Source of the DNA: an uncultured Pseudomonadota bacterium
GTDB lineage: Bacteria > Myxococcota_A > UBA796 > SXON01
Assembly: GCA_903844155.1 (NCBI GenBank)
Contig: CAIMSU010000039.1
Span: 1 to 64,000 of the forward strand
Length of the DNA stretch: 64,000 bases
Reading direction: 5' to 3'
The notes beneath the pieces are model-generated. The model had not been told where the DNA came from. It saw nothing but the letters and a program-made list of their open reading frames with translations, and made no database searches. A program made the translations under genes and the position numbers. Of the stretch, positions 35,624 to 44,739 are shown piece by piece. How positions within the stretch are numbered: position 1 is the stretch's first letter; the number at the start of each line of letters is the position of its first letter.

Positions 35624-35646
35624 GTTCACCGTGTACATTTTGGCGC
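35624..35646 (+). repeat. 23-nt dispersed repeat, copy 2
   Basis: Second copy of the CGTGTACATTTTG-containing repeat (see 33722-33744). It lies in the 355-bp gap 35,475-35,829 between the FtsZ-like gene and the small cysteine protein gene; nothing else is recognisable in that gap. Confidence 0.45.
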
Positions 35647-35829
35647 CTCGTGAGCCCGGAGGTTGGAGGACACAACGCTTGCCATGAGGGCCGAGCGCTG
35701 ATCGTCCCGGCTCTCCGTCCTCAAAAACAACCCCGATGCGCGTCGCGGACAGAATTTGGCCCACCCGCATGTAAGGCTGTTCTCGCACGAAGCGCGTCCC
35801 TTCCCCCACCTGTTCGTGCCGGAAACCAG

Positions 35830-36144
35830 ATGACCCATCGCAAACGAAAACTCCCGACCTGCGCCACCTGCGGCGAACCACTCCGGACCTCCGGGCGGAT
35901 CGTCATCGAGTACCCGAGCCGGACCCTCTTGGGCAGCCCGTCGATCGGCGCGCACATGAACTGCTGCGACGCCGACCCGACGTTCCTGTCGCTCATCCCC
36001 GGCCGAACGCGCGACCTCACGGCCCTGGCGGAGGCGGTCGAACGCATCGGCGCGCGCGGTGCGTCGCGGGTGTCGGCCGGTCCCCGGTGGTGGCAGGCAC
36101 ACCCGCCCTCGGCGCAGTTGCCCTTGCTCCCGGGCGGGCGGTAG
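35830..36144 (+). CDS. Small zinc-ribbon-like hypothetical protein
   Basis: A 104-residue protein starting MTHRKRKLPTCATCGEPL. The CATCGEP motif and a later CCDADP could bind zinc. No family is recognised. The upstream reading frame is not protein-like, so ATG 35830 is preferred. Region 36,145-36,439 after it holds no gene. Confidence 0.4.
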   Translation: MTHRKRKLPTCATCGEPLRTSGRIVIEYPSRTLLGSPSIGAHMNCCDADPTFLSLIPGRTRDLTALAEAVERIGARGASRVSAGPRWWQAHPPSAQLPLLPGGR

Positions 36145-36439
36145 GGCGTCCGCTGGCCCGTTCCGGGGCGGCCACCTCTGGTCGTCAGTCACCCGGTCCC
36201 CAGGATCCGCCGACGACATCGCCGGAGCGGCCTGCTCCGAAGCCCTCCCTTTGACAAACAGGTTCCCCGCGTCGTCCATGATGCGCCGCGCACCCCCAGC
36301 ACGCTGCAGAGGAGCTCATCTCGCGAGGTCGACGGTGACCGGATGAACCTGCCGCCACCCGGTGCGCGTCGTTCCCCCGGGCGGTCCGGCACCCGATGTC
36401 AGGCGCTGAGACACGAGCCGTCGGGATAGCGCCCCGCCC

Positions 36440-38623
36440 ATGCCCTCCATCACCCACCCCGACAACACTGCTCCGCTCGCCACCCGCACCTTCCAGCTCG
36501 GGATCAAAACCATCGAGGTCATGCGCACCGCTGAGGGCCTCTGGCGCGTCAACCGGTACATCTGGCCGTCCTCCATCCTCGCCGCTGGCGAGCCCACGTT
36601 CCACACCGAAGCGGAAGCGATGGCCGCGGTGGAGAAGGCATCGGGACGCTCCCTCCGACCGGTCGGCGCGCCCGTTGCGCCCGCTCCGGCACTCCCGGCA
36701 ACTCCGGTTCGGCTCAAGCGCCCGGTACGAGCGCCTGAATACCCGTTCGCGGCGATGGATCTGGATCCGGAACCTCGCCCCGTTCGACCTGCCCTCCGGC
36801 CGGCTGATGAGCGCCCTCGCGAACCCGTGAGGCGGCTGGCCCCCGCGAGCACGCCGACCCCCGCTGTCGAGCCGGAGATCACGGGCACCCGCCGTGAGCG
36901 GATGGACGCGCACCGCCACCTCTTGGGCACTGCCTCCGACAGCAACATCGCCAACCGGGCTCATGTGACGGAGAACTATGTGCGGGAGTACAGGTTGAGC
37001 GTGGAGAAATCGACGGTGACCAAGACGCCGAAGACAACGAAAGCGACACCCACGGCGAAGGACTTGCCGGTGGTCGGGGTGCCCGTCCCGACGCAAGAAC
37101 CGGCACCACGCTCGTCGAAGTTGGACGCCTTCCGTCACGTCCTTGGGACCCTCCCCGACGCGGAAGTCGCCCTATTGGCCGGTGTCAATCGTAAGACCGT
37201 CGTGATCTACAGACAGGCACATGACATCGCAGCATGCCCCCGCGGGCGGGGAGCCAAGGCCCCCGAGGCTCCGGCAGAACGATCCGCGGTCGAAGCGCCC
37301 GCCCCCGTCCGCGCGTCCCAACCACGGACCTCGAAGCTGGACACGCTCCACGACGTGCTCGGCGTCTTGTCCGATGGCGAGGTCGCGGCCTTGTCCGGTC
37401 TCAGTCGAAAGACCGTGATGCTGTACCGGCAGGCCGACGACATCCCGGCTCGCCCGCGTGGGCGGCCCGCTGCGCTCTCGCCTGCTCCTGTTGACGAGCA
37501 TGTCACCCAGGCTCCGACTCCGTTGACGGCCCGCGCCGAAGCTGGGGCCCAAGTCGCGGGCGCGTCGCGTGAGGAGGCGGTGCTTTCCCAGCAGGAAAGC
37601 GACATCCCCTCCATCTCGGCGACCCGTTCTGACGCGGGGTTGGCCCCCTCTGTCGAGCCCGTTGAGGTCGCGGCTCCCGTGGCGGGTCCGAATGCCCGAG
37701 CGCGCGGGGCGTCGAAGTTGGACTCGTACCGGGGGATCCTTGGGGTCGAGCGCGACAGCGTCGTCGCCACGCTGGCTGGCGTCACCGACGAGGCCGTACG
37801 TCAATATCGGGTGCGGTTCGGGATCGAAGCAACTTGGAAGAAGCACACGAAGGCGGTGCACGTGCCTCTGCCGATCAAGCCCGCCGACGACGAACCCGCA
37901 GGTGCTGCAACGCTCCCGCCTGACGCAGGCTCCGTGTCGGCGGCTCCGGCTGTCGTAGCCGCTGACCGTGCTGGTGCGGATGTCGAGCAGACCCTCACGG
38001 CGGCTACGGGCCCGCCGAGGGTCCACGAGGAGCCGGCCAGACCGCGGAAGGCGTCCCGGCTCGACGCCTACCTCGACATCGTTGGCGTGCTCTCTGACGC
38101 CGAGGTTGCCGCAAAGGCCGGGTACACCGCCAACGGCGTCGCAAAGTACCGGGTGGCCCGTGGGATTGAGGCCGCGCCCCCGCGACCCAGGGGACGCCGG
38201 AAGACCGAGGAGCCCGCGATCACGGCAGCCCCGGAGGTCAAGACTGTCGCAGCCCAGGAGCCGGTGAGGGCGAGCGCGACCGTCGAGCCTGCCGCGCCTG
38301 TTGAGCCTGCCGAGGTCGCCGCGTCCGCACCCGTGGCCGGGGCGGTCGACCTGGACGCCACGAGCGTGCCCGAGGTCCTGTCGGCTCGCGAGTCCACCCA
38401 TGTTGCTCCCGTCGAACCTGATGCGGGGACAGCACCCGTGGCGCCCGAGGATGGACCCGACCTGCGGGGGTACTACGTGACAGCCGCGAAAGGCGACCAG
38501 GAGAAGCGGTGGCTGATCGTTGGGCGCGGAATGGCGGACGCGATGCTCCGTGCGACGCGAGCGTTGCAGCCGGGATGGCGGCTGGTGAAGGCGAAGGAGA
38601 TCGGCGTGGACGTTCTGGCGTAG
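36440..38623 (+). CDS. Modular protein with five helix-turn-helix-like repeats
   Basis: A 727-residue protein with three parts. Residues 16-70 form a small alpha/beta domain (TRTFQLGIKTIEVMRTAEGL). Then come five copies of a motif of about 38 residues, at about 151-188, 225-262, 297-336, 424-463 and 538-577, with consensus SKLDxxxxxLGxLSDxEVAxxAGVxxxxVxxYRxxxxI. The spacing fits a helix-turn-helix with a recognition helix (GVNRKTVVIYRQ, GLSRKTVMLYRQ, GYTANGVAKYRV). Pro/Ala/Glu-rich linkers of 35-90 residues join them; several repeats are followed by PRGRG/RPRGR AT-hook-like tails. Residues 676-727 form a final domain (GYYVTAAKGDQEKRWLIV). I infer a multivalent DNA-binding protein; its role is unknown. 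Confidence 0.6.
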   Translation: MPSITHPDNTAPLATRTFQLGIKTIEVMRTAEGLWRVNRYIWPSSILAAGEPTFHTEAEAMAAVEKASGRSLRPVGAPVAPAPALPATPVRLKRPVRAPEYPFAAMDLDPEPRPVRPALRPADERPREPVRRLAPASTPTPAVEPEITGTRRERMDAHRHLLGTASDSNIANRAHVTENYVREYRLSVEKSTVTKTPKTTKATPTAKDLPVVGVPVPTQEPAPRSSKLDAFRHVLGTLPDAEVALLAGVNRKTVVIYRQAHDIAACPRGRGAKAPEAPAERSAVEAPAPVRASQPRTSKLDTLHDVLGVLSDGEVAALSGLSRKTVMLYRQADDIPARPRGRPAALSPAPVDEHVTQAPTPLTARAEAGAQVAGASREEAVLSQQESDIPSISATRSDAGLAPSVEPVEVAAPVAGPNARARGASKLDSYRGILGVERDSVVATLAGVTDEAVRQYRVRFGIEATWKKHTKAVHVPLPIKPADDEPAGAATLPPDAGSVSAAPAVVAADRAGADVEQTLTAATGPPRVHEEPARPRKASRLDAYLDIVGVLSDAEVAAKAGYTANGVAKYRVARGIEAAPPRPRGRRKTEEPAITAAPEVKTVAAQEPVRASATVEPAAPVEPAEVAASAPVAGAVDLDATSVPEVLSARESTHVAPVEPDAGTAPVAPEDGPDLRGYYVTAAKGDQEKRWLIVGRGMADAMLRATRALQPGWRLVKAKEIGVDVLA

Positions 38624-38693
38624 TGCCCCGGCTCATCGGGGCGAGTCCGCCGCGCGGGCTACCGCTCGCGGCGCTGCTCGCGGACATCCTGGG

Positions 38694-39773
38694 CTAGTAT
38701 CGAAAGGAGACGACCCCGTAGGACGCGCCGCTGCCGGACGGCGTGAGGAGTACGCGGTCGCCGCGCTTCACCTCCCCGGCTGCAACGCTCTTCGATAGCG
38801 CGAGGGGAACCCCGCACGAAACCGTGTTTCCGTGCTCGGCGAACGAATATCGAACCTTCTGATCGACGCCGAGCTTGCGAAAAAGCTTTCGGTAGGGCGG
38901 GATCGACACCGAGTGGGGGACGATGATGACGGATTCGTCGACGAACGGCCGGATCTCGGGTTTTCTCAACGCCTCGGTGAAGTACTGCCCGATCGATTGA
39001 CCGATCTCGCTGGCGAAGGCATAGAAGCGTTCGGCCCCGCCGATTTCGTCCTCAAGAAGGTTGCGCGAGAAGTCGAAGTCCCGGTGGTTCGCCAGTGTGT
39101 AGCCGCAGTACTTGTGAAAGTCCGAATCAAAGTAGAATTCGAAAAACCATGGCGCCGCCCCCGGTTCGGCGCTGAACAGGGTCGTCGTCCCCGCCTCGCC
39201 CACGGTGGACGTCCAGACGCCCCATCGCAGTTCGTCGAGTGACCGCATCCTGTAGGCGTTTTCTCCCCCCTCCCGCTCCGCTGCCAGGCCGAGAGAGGGC
39301 GCTCGGCTGAACTCCGCGCTGAGCACCAGGACGTGCCGGCAACCTCCGTGCGCGAGATGAGGCGCAATCAGGCGCGCAGCCCGGCTCCAACCCGCACACG
39401 CGTCGAGGATGTCGAAACACTCCGCGTGACGAATGCCCAGATAGGACGCCAACGCGCAAGCCGTCGCGGGCTCGCGGTACCCTCGCCCGACGCCCACGTA
39501 GATGACCTTGTCAATCTCGCCAAGCGGCACGCCAGAGGCCCGGATCAACTCCCGCGTCATGTCCAGATAGTTGGCGAGCCACGGCTCTCCGGACGCCCGA
39601 ACGGTCGCCTGACGAAATTCCGTCTTGTCCAGATAGACGCCCACTTCCTGAAGGAGCCGATCGAGCGCGGGCCCGTCATGGTAGGGTTTGGAGTAGTGGC
39701 GGAACAGGTCGAGCGTCTCCTCGAGGCTGACGACGCGCTCCGGAACGTAGTGACCCATCGACGCGATGCGCAT
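38694..39773 (-). CDS. FabH-like beta-ketoacyl-ACP synthase III
   Basis: A 359-residue thiolase-fold enzyme. The KAS III triad is visible: Cys in DACAGWSRAA near residue 115, His in VPHSVSIPP near residue 280 and Asn in EHGNTVSCG near residue 315. The N-terminus MRIASMGHYVPERVVS is typical. Such enzymes condense an acyl-CoA with malonyl-ACP or make ester/olefin precursors. It stands alone beside a glycosyltransferase remnant, so it may belong to specialised lipid metabolism rather than primary fatty acid synthesis. ATG 39773 has GGAG about 10 nt upstream. The gap 39,774-40,101 contains no recognised gene. Confidence 0.8.
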   Translation of the reverse strand: MRIASMGHYVPERVVSLEETLDLFRHYSKPYHDGPALDRLLQEVGVYLDKTEFRQATVRASGEPWLANYLDMTRELIRASGVPLGEIDKVIYVGVGRGYREPATACALASYLGIRHAECFDILDACAGWSRAARLIAPHLAHGGCRHVLVLSAEFSRAPSLGLAAEREGGENAYRMRSLDELRWGVWTSTVGEAGTTTLFSAEPGAAPWFFEFYFDSDFHKYCGYTLANHRDFDFSRNLLEDEIGGAERFYAFASEIGQSIGQYFTEALRKPEIRPFVDESVIIVPHSVSIPPYRKLFRKLGVDQKVRYSFAEHGNTVSCGVPLALSKSVAAGEVKRGDRVLLTPSGSGASYGVVSFRY

Positions 39774-40101
39774 GAAATCCGCTCCGAATTGCCGATTCCG
39801 CCTATCCCGCATCCGACGACGAACAAGGTTCCGCGCGGCGATCCGAGGGCGTTGGGGTCCGTTATGGGTTGGCGCTGGTGCGTGGCTCACCGGCAGCCTG
39901 ACGGCGGACGTCCGCGAGCGGGCCAACCTCAGCCATTTCCACTACGAGCCGCGGGGGTCGCGCCGGCACCGCTGCTTCTCCCTTCTCCGTCGATCAGCAA
40001 CGGGTCCCACCGCTCCGGCCCTCCTTCACCGAGGGGGAAGCGAGGGCCTCGGCGCGCGACACGGGGCGATCAATCTGGCCGATGACGGCCCGACGCGACG
40101 C

Positions 40102-41940
40102 TCACCGCGGGAGAGACCCGTCGACCGGGACGATCTGCAAGCCGGTCACGAAGAGGTTCCGATCGGCACCGTCCGGGGAGACGAGGTCGTCCGTGTAGGT
40201 GACGAGGACGTGATCGCCGGCCTCGACCGGCCCGAGGTCGGTCCAGGCGGGCTGGCCGGTCACCGGGGGTCGGAGCGTTCGAATGCCTGACGTGGCGGCT
40301 GGCCCGGGCTCGATGGCGACGGTGGGTTGGGGCATCTGGCCGCCCGCAGGGCTGCCGCAGAGCTGCAGACGCAGGGTCCCCGCCGAGGTGGCGGTGAAGC
40401 GCGCGCTCCCGTTCGAGTAGAGCGCGGTGCGCGTGGCCTCACGGTCCACGGCGGCCCCGATGACCTCGGGCTGCGGGCCGTCCAACGTGCCTGGGCAGGC
40501 GGGGGGCGCGGCGAGCACACCGTCGGGCGCGTCCACGGGCGGCCCGCCGTCCAGCCTGCCCCAGCGCACGGTTCCGCCGGGCTGGTCAACCCCGACTCGC
40601 CAGGAACGAACATCCCCGAGATCACCGGACGCGGCGGCGGCGCGAACGCGGCGTTGGACCGGCCGGCAGTCGTTCAGATCGCCGACCTGCACGACAAACG
40701 CGATGTGGTCAGCCGCGAGCGCCCTCACTATCGGGGTGTCCGCGGGGAGCGACCAGGCGCTGTCACAGAGCACGTCATCGGCGTTGCCGGCGTAGACCAT
40801 GACGATCTCGCAAGCATCCGGTCGGGCGTCCGGGTGGCTCGCGTCGCCCTCGGCGACGACGAGGACCCGCGCATCCGGCGAGAGCAGGGGCCCCAACGCC
40901 ACGCCGACAGCCGCCGCTGCGGGCACCAGCCCGGGAGGCTGATCCTCGACCCGGCCGACCCAGCCCGACAGGCTGACGCACACGACGAGCAGCGCCAGCG
41001 CCGACCGCTATCCGCCGGGCGACGCAAACCGGGCAGCCAACGCCACCATGATCGCCAACGGCAGGATGAGCTGCCGCGGGTTGTCGCTCGGCGAGAACGG
41101 GTTGAGGAGCCCGAGCCAGACCACATCGATCCCGAGTCCGGCGACCAGCCACCGGGCGTCCCGGTTCCCCGCCGCGATCACCGCCGGAACCGCGATCGGC
41201 CACGCTCGCCACCGCCACGCGAGACGGCCAAGCATTTCGACGCGATCAACCACTCGGAGCGGCGAGAACCCGTTGTCCAGGGGCTTTACCTCGTCGAGTG
41301 TGCCGCTTCGGGCGACCGCCAGCCACACGACGGGAACGAGCGCACAGCCCATCGCGGCCCTCCATCGGCCCTTGCATGCAAGCCAGACCCCGGCAGCAGC
41401 CGTAAAAAGCCACCCTTCATACCGGACAAGGCAACAAGCCCCGAGCGCCGTGACGACGATGGCCTCCTGCCTCGCCCCCCGTGGGTCCCCGACAACCATG
41501 CCCGCGAGCCCGCTGAGCGCCCGAACGGCGAGCACCGCGAGTAGGAGGAAGAGCGGCTCCTGGTAAAGGGCCGTCGAGGGGAGGACGAACGTGGGCAACA
41601 GCGAGAGCGCGAGGGCCACGACCACTCCGGAGTGGCCGCCCCAAGCCCGGACTGCGGCCCAGCCCGCCACGACCGCTGCGAGCGTGCTCTGGACCGCCGT
41701 GAGGACCCGGAACGCCTCGGGCTCCCGGGTGGTGGTCGACAAGAGCGCGAGCGTGGCCTGGTACCCGGGGAGCCAGCCGGCCTTCACCAGCTCCGTCGGC
41801 ATCACCAACCTGCCGTAGCTGTCGCCGAGCGGCATGAAGGGGTTGTGGTGGATGAGCCAAAGCCGCCAGACGAAGCCGACCGCGACCATAGCCGCCATGC
41901 CGCCGATGGGGGCCGGAGAGAATCGCGCGCGCCGATCCAC
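40102..41940 (-). pseudogene. GT-C membrane glycosyltransferase split by an in-frame TAG
   Basis: The upstream part (41008-41940) encodes a polytopic membrane protein like the GT-C / ArnT-PMT family: a first-loop GDSYGRLVMP, multiple hydrophobic helices and a SDNPRQLILPLAI segment. A single TAG at 41008-41010 ends it. The same frame then continues without interruption to 40102, first giving a hydrophobic helix (RSALALLVVCVSLSGWVG) that would be the final transmembrane segment, then an extracytoplasmic beta domain ending DRNLFVTGLQI, reminiscent of calcium-dependent carbohydrate-binding modules. I read this as one gene of about 610 codons with one nonsense codon. The start (GTG 41940) is uncertain. 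Confidence 0.6.
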
Positions 41941-42213
41941 ATCGCTCCCGGGGGCGTCGGGCGTGTATCGCGTGGCCTTCAGATTGCGCCCACACACGCC
42001 GCCACCGGAGGTCCAGTCGCCGTCGGCTTCCCCAGCCGCGTGTGCCGCTGCGGATTGGCACATCGCAACGTGCGGAGATGTCGGCCTGGACGATCCCCCC
42101 GTCGCCCATATGGTGGATCTTGTTGCGGGTCATGAGGTCGAATGCGTTCGCAGCCTCGGGGTGATGCCAGCCTGCTACCCGACACCGCGAAAGGTCCCCG
42201 ACGGGCCAGAACC

Positions 42214-42255
42214 CGCCATCTTTTCCGGATCTCAAGCCGCCATCTTTTCCGGATC
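42214..42255. repeat. Two direct repeats with 24-nt period
   Basis: CGCCATCTTTTCCGGATC occurs at 42214-42231 and again at 42238-42255. It lies in the 446-bp non-coding stretch 41,941-42,386. It could be paired protein-binding sites or a remnant of a transposon end; 24-nt repeat spacing is also seen in the IS21-type ends at 54,868-58,667, but the sequences differ. Confidence 0.5.
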
Positions 42256-42386
42256 CCACACCAAATCGAGACCGGGCAAGCTGATCCGCCTGGACGGCTC
42301 GTCCGGGTCGTCCGGCTGGGGCGTGCCCGGCGGCGCCTCAACTGCGGACGGGATACCTTGGCGGCCGCCGAACTGCCTTACCGCTC

Positions 42387-42998
42387 ATGACGCTTTCCCT
42401 CAACCTCCTCTACCCGGCCGCCGAGCCTGGTAGTACCCAGATCAGGTGTCGGGCACTTGATGGTGTGGTCCTACTGCTGGAGACGAACAGCTTCGCGAAC
42501 GTCTGTATCGAGGCGGGGGTACTCTGGGACATCGCGAACTCCCTACTGCCCCATGTGCTGACGTTGCTAGGCCACCCCGGTTGGGTAAGGCCCCGGTCGC
42601 TGCTGCACCGGTGGATTGTTCAGGATGCCATCTACTCTGCCAGGGCCGTGCCGCAGAGCGATGCGGCGGATCATGCTCTCCTCCTTGCGGAGCGTTGGGT
42701 TCTTGACCCGTCGGAGGCAACAAGATAGGCGACGAGCGATGCCCGCGATCGCCTCATCAGGGGCACTCCCTACATGGCCGCAGCAGGAGTCTGGGCAGGC
42801 GCTGACTCGCTATTCGCGGCGGGCGACGCGGCAGGTGCCGTGGGGCTGCCGGATCAGGCCGACTCCGCGAGAGCGTACGCATCGTCTGCGGCAGCCGCCA
42901 TCGTGGATGCGGCTGATCGGCTGGCCGCGCGTAGTCGGGCCGAAAAACGATTTTGCGTGCTGTCAGCAATGCAGGCCGTGCTGCCCGATCTCTCATGA
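42387..42998 (+). pseudogene. Hypothetical gene interrupted by an in-frame TAG
   Basis: The first part (42387-42728, 113 residues, MTLSLNLLYPAAEPG) ends at a TAG. The same frame continues with ATSDARDRLIRGTP and an alanine-rich helical segment (SSAAAAIVDAADRLAARSRA) to a stop at 42998. Both halves look like one helical protein of about 203 residues. No family is recognised with confidence; alanine-rich helical repeats of this kind occur in some immunity proteins. Region 42,999-43,137 holds no gene. Confidence 0.4.
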
Positions 42999-43137
42999 GC
43001 CGACGCAGCTTCGAACAACCACCCGCACCGACCGGTTTCCCTGCGCCATGAGCAGACGCGATCCTGTTCGCACGAGGCGTGCGTTTTTCGGTTTCTCTGC
43101 GCCCCCGGTCAACGTAATGAACATGAGGAAAACGACC

Positions 43138-43836
43138 ATGCCGACCTCGCCCCGAACACAGACCCTGACGGCCGCCTTTGTGGATCGCGGCCGTTCGCTC
43201 GCGGAGTTGCAGGCCGCGCTCGCCGCCGAGCCCGACGCGCTGCTGTTCTTCTATGTCGTGAGGACAGCACGTGTTCATCACGGACACATCAGCCAGCACG
43301 GGTCGGGGCCGAACGTCGAGGGAGGCGTCGGAACCCTGAGCACCTGCAAACACCACATCCGAACCTGGCGGGGCGTTGCACGGGGAGCCTGGATCGCCGG
43401 CGTCACCTCGGGCGCGGCCGACGCCGACGTGCGACAGGCTCTGTTCTACTTGGCCCGCATCGAACGGACCTTTTCAAACCACCGAGACCTGTGGGCAGCG
43501 CTGCCCGATGCTGCCCGGCGCGCGAAATCGATGTCCGAGAACTACGTCGGCGACGTGTTCGAGCCGCTACCCGCCGCGCTGGTCGACCCCTACGCGGCCG
43601 CTTCGTACAGGCCCGTGACGTACCACTCACACGTCAAAGAGGCAGGCGACGTCAGCGCTCTGGACCGTGACCGCTGCGACGTGCAGGGGCCACGCCCGAA
43701 GCTCCTGGCGTTCGATGCCGCCGCAACCTTCGTCTGGGATCGGCCGCTCATCAGCCGGGCGGGCGGCGGAGGCCGCGGGGCCAGACGCTCCACCCTCGCA
43801 GCGTTTCTTGAGTCACTTCAGGAGGTTTCCCCATGA
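43138..43836 (+). CDS. Nmad2-like nucleotide-modification-associated protein
   Basis: A 232-residue protein that resembles the Nmad2 domain. Residues about 25-75 (FFYVVRTARVHHG, then GTLSTCKHHIRTWRGVARGAWIAG) align with the family's YVVxxDxGxAPNPFxGxxTLATCKPxIRxxAxxGDWIxG core, and later TYHSHVKEAGDVSALDRD with FDAAATFVWDRP fit its C-terminal half. Nmad families are known from phage and bacterial operons for DNA base hypermodification. Its exact activity is unknown. ATG 43138 has GAGGA 9 nt upstream. It overlaps the Nmad3-like gene by ATGA, so the two proteins are probably made in equal amounts. Confidence 0.6.
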   Translation: MPTSPRTQTLTAAFVDRGRSLAELQAALAAEPDALLFFYVVRTARVHHGHISQHGSGPNVEGGVGTLSTCKHHIRTWRGVARGAWIAGVTSGAADADVRQALFYLARIERTFSNHRDLWAALPDAARRAKSMSENYVGDVFEPLPAALVDPYAAASYRPVTYHSHVKEAGDVSALDRDRCDVQGPRPKLLAFDAAATFVWDRPLISRAGGGGRGARRSTLAAFLESLQEVSP

Positions 43837-44678
43837 ACAAGCTCATCTTCAGCCGCAAGGGCTTCGACAGCAAGTATGGTGGCATCCCAAGCACGTGGGC
43901 CGAGGACGGTGAGCTGGTGAGCTTCCCTATTCCGTCCAAAGGGGCAGCGGAAGCCGGCATCGCCCCCGATGACACGCGATACGACGGGATCACGGGCGGA
44001 GGCAGCACCCTCGATGAGCGCAGGCGCTCCCTGGCCCCGGAACGGAACTTCGACGACCACTGCCACCACGACCCCGACCTTGTCGAGGACGCCCGCCCGC
44101 GGGATCCCGCCGTGCCTTGGCGGGCGACCCTCGGGCAGGCTGACGCCGCGGAGTCCCACCTCGCTTCGCGGGTTGCTGTCGGCGACGTGTTCCTGTTCTT
44201 CGGCTGGTTCCGGCGCTCACAGCGTGGCGACGATGGCAGGTTGGCATACGTCCGTGATGAGCCGAGCAAGCACGTCATGTTCGGCTACTTGGAGATCGGC
44301 GAGATCATCCCGCTGGGTGGAGGGACCGCGTGCCCACCGTGGCTTGAAGGCCACGCGCACGCTCGCCCTCACCGGAGGGATCTGGCCCGCAACACCGTCT
44401 ACGTCGCCGCTGACCGGCTCGCGATGGACCCCACCAGGCCAGGTGCCGGCGTCTTCAAGCACGCGCCGGAGTTGGAGCTGACTGCGACGGGGCTGTCGCG
44501 ATCGCGCTGGGCGCTACCCGACCTGTTCCGCGATCGGCCGTTCTCGTACCACCCGAATCCATGGCGTGAGGGCCATTTCCAGTCGGCCGCGATCGGCCAG
44601 GAGTTCGTCGTCGATGCCGACGAGGCGGTGCGGCGGTGGACGAAGGAGCGGATCGTCGCAGGCACGGCGCGCGCTTGA
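43833..44678 (+). CDS. Nmad3-like nucleotide-modification-associated protein
   Basis: A 281-residue protein matching the Nmad3 pattern: KLIFSRKGFDSKYGGIPS at the N-terminus, ELVSFPIPSK, then WRATLGQADAAESHLASRVAVGDVFLFFGWFR, HVMFGYLEIGEII and WLEGHAHARPH. These blocks are the usual family signature, placed in order and at the usual spacing. Members are associated with base-modification operons, though the reaction is not established. CAGGAGG lies 6 nt upstream of ATG 43833. It follows the Nmad2-like gene directly. A kinase gene is convergent on the far side. Confidence 0.75.
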   Translation: MNKLIFSRKGFDSKYGGIPSTWAEDGELVSFPIPSKGAAEAGIAPDDTRYDGITGGGSTLDERRRSLAPERNFDDHCHHDPDLVEDARPRDPAVPWRATLGQADAAESHLASRVAVGDVFLFFGWFRRSQRGDDGRLAYVRDEPSKHVMFGYLEIGEIIPLGGGTACPPWLEGHAHARPHRRDLARNTVYVAADRLAMDPTRPGAGVFKHAPELELTATGLSRSRWALPDLFRDRPFSYHPNPWREGHFQSAAIGQEFVVDADEAVRRWTKERIVAGTARA

Positions 44679-44739
44679 GGGCGCGACGGCATCGCAGTCG
44701 GCCCGGTGCGGACGCGGCAATTTCATCGCCCCCACGCCG

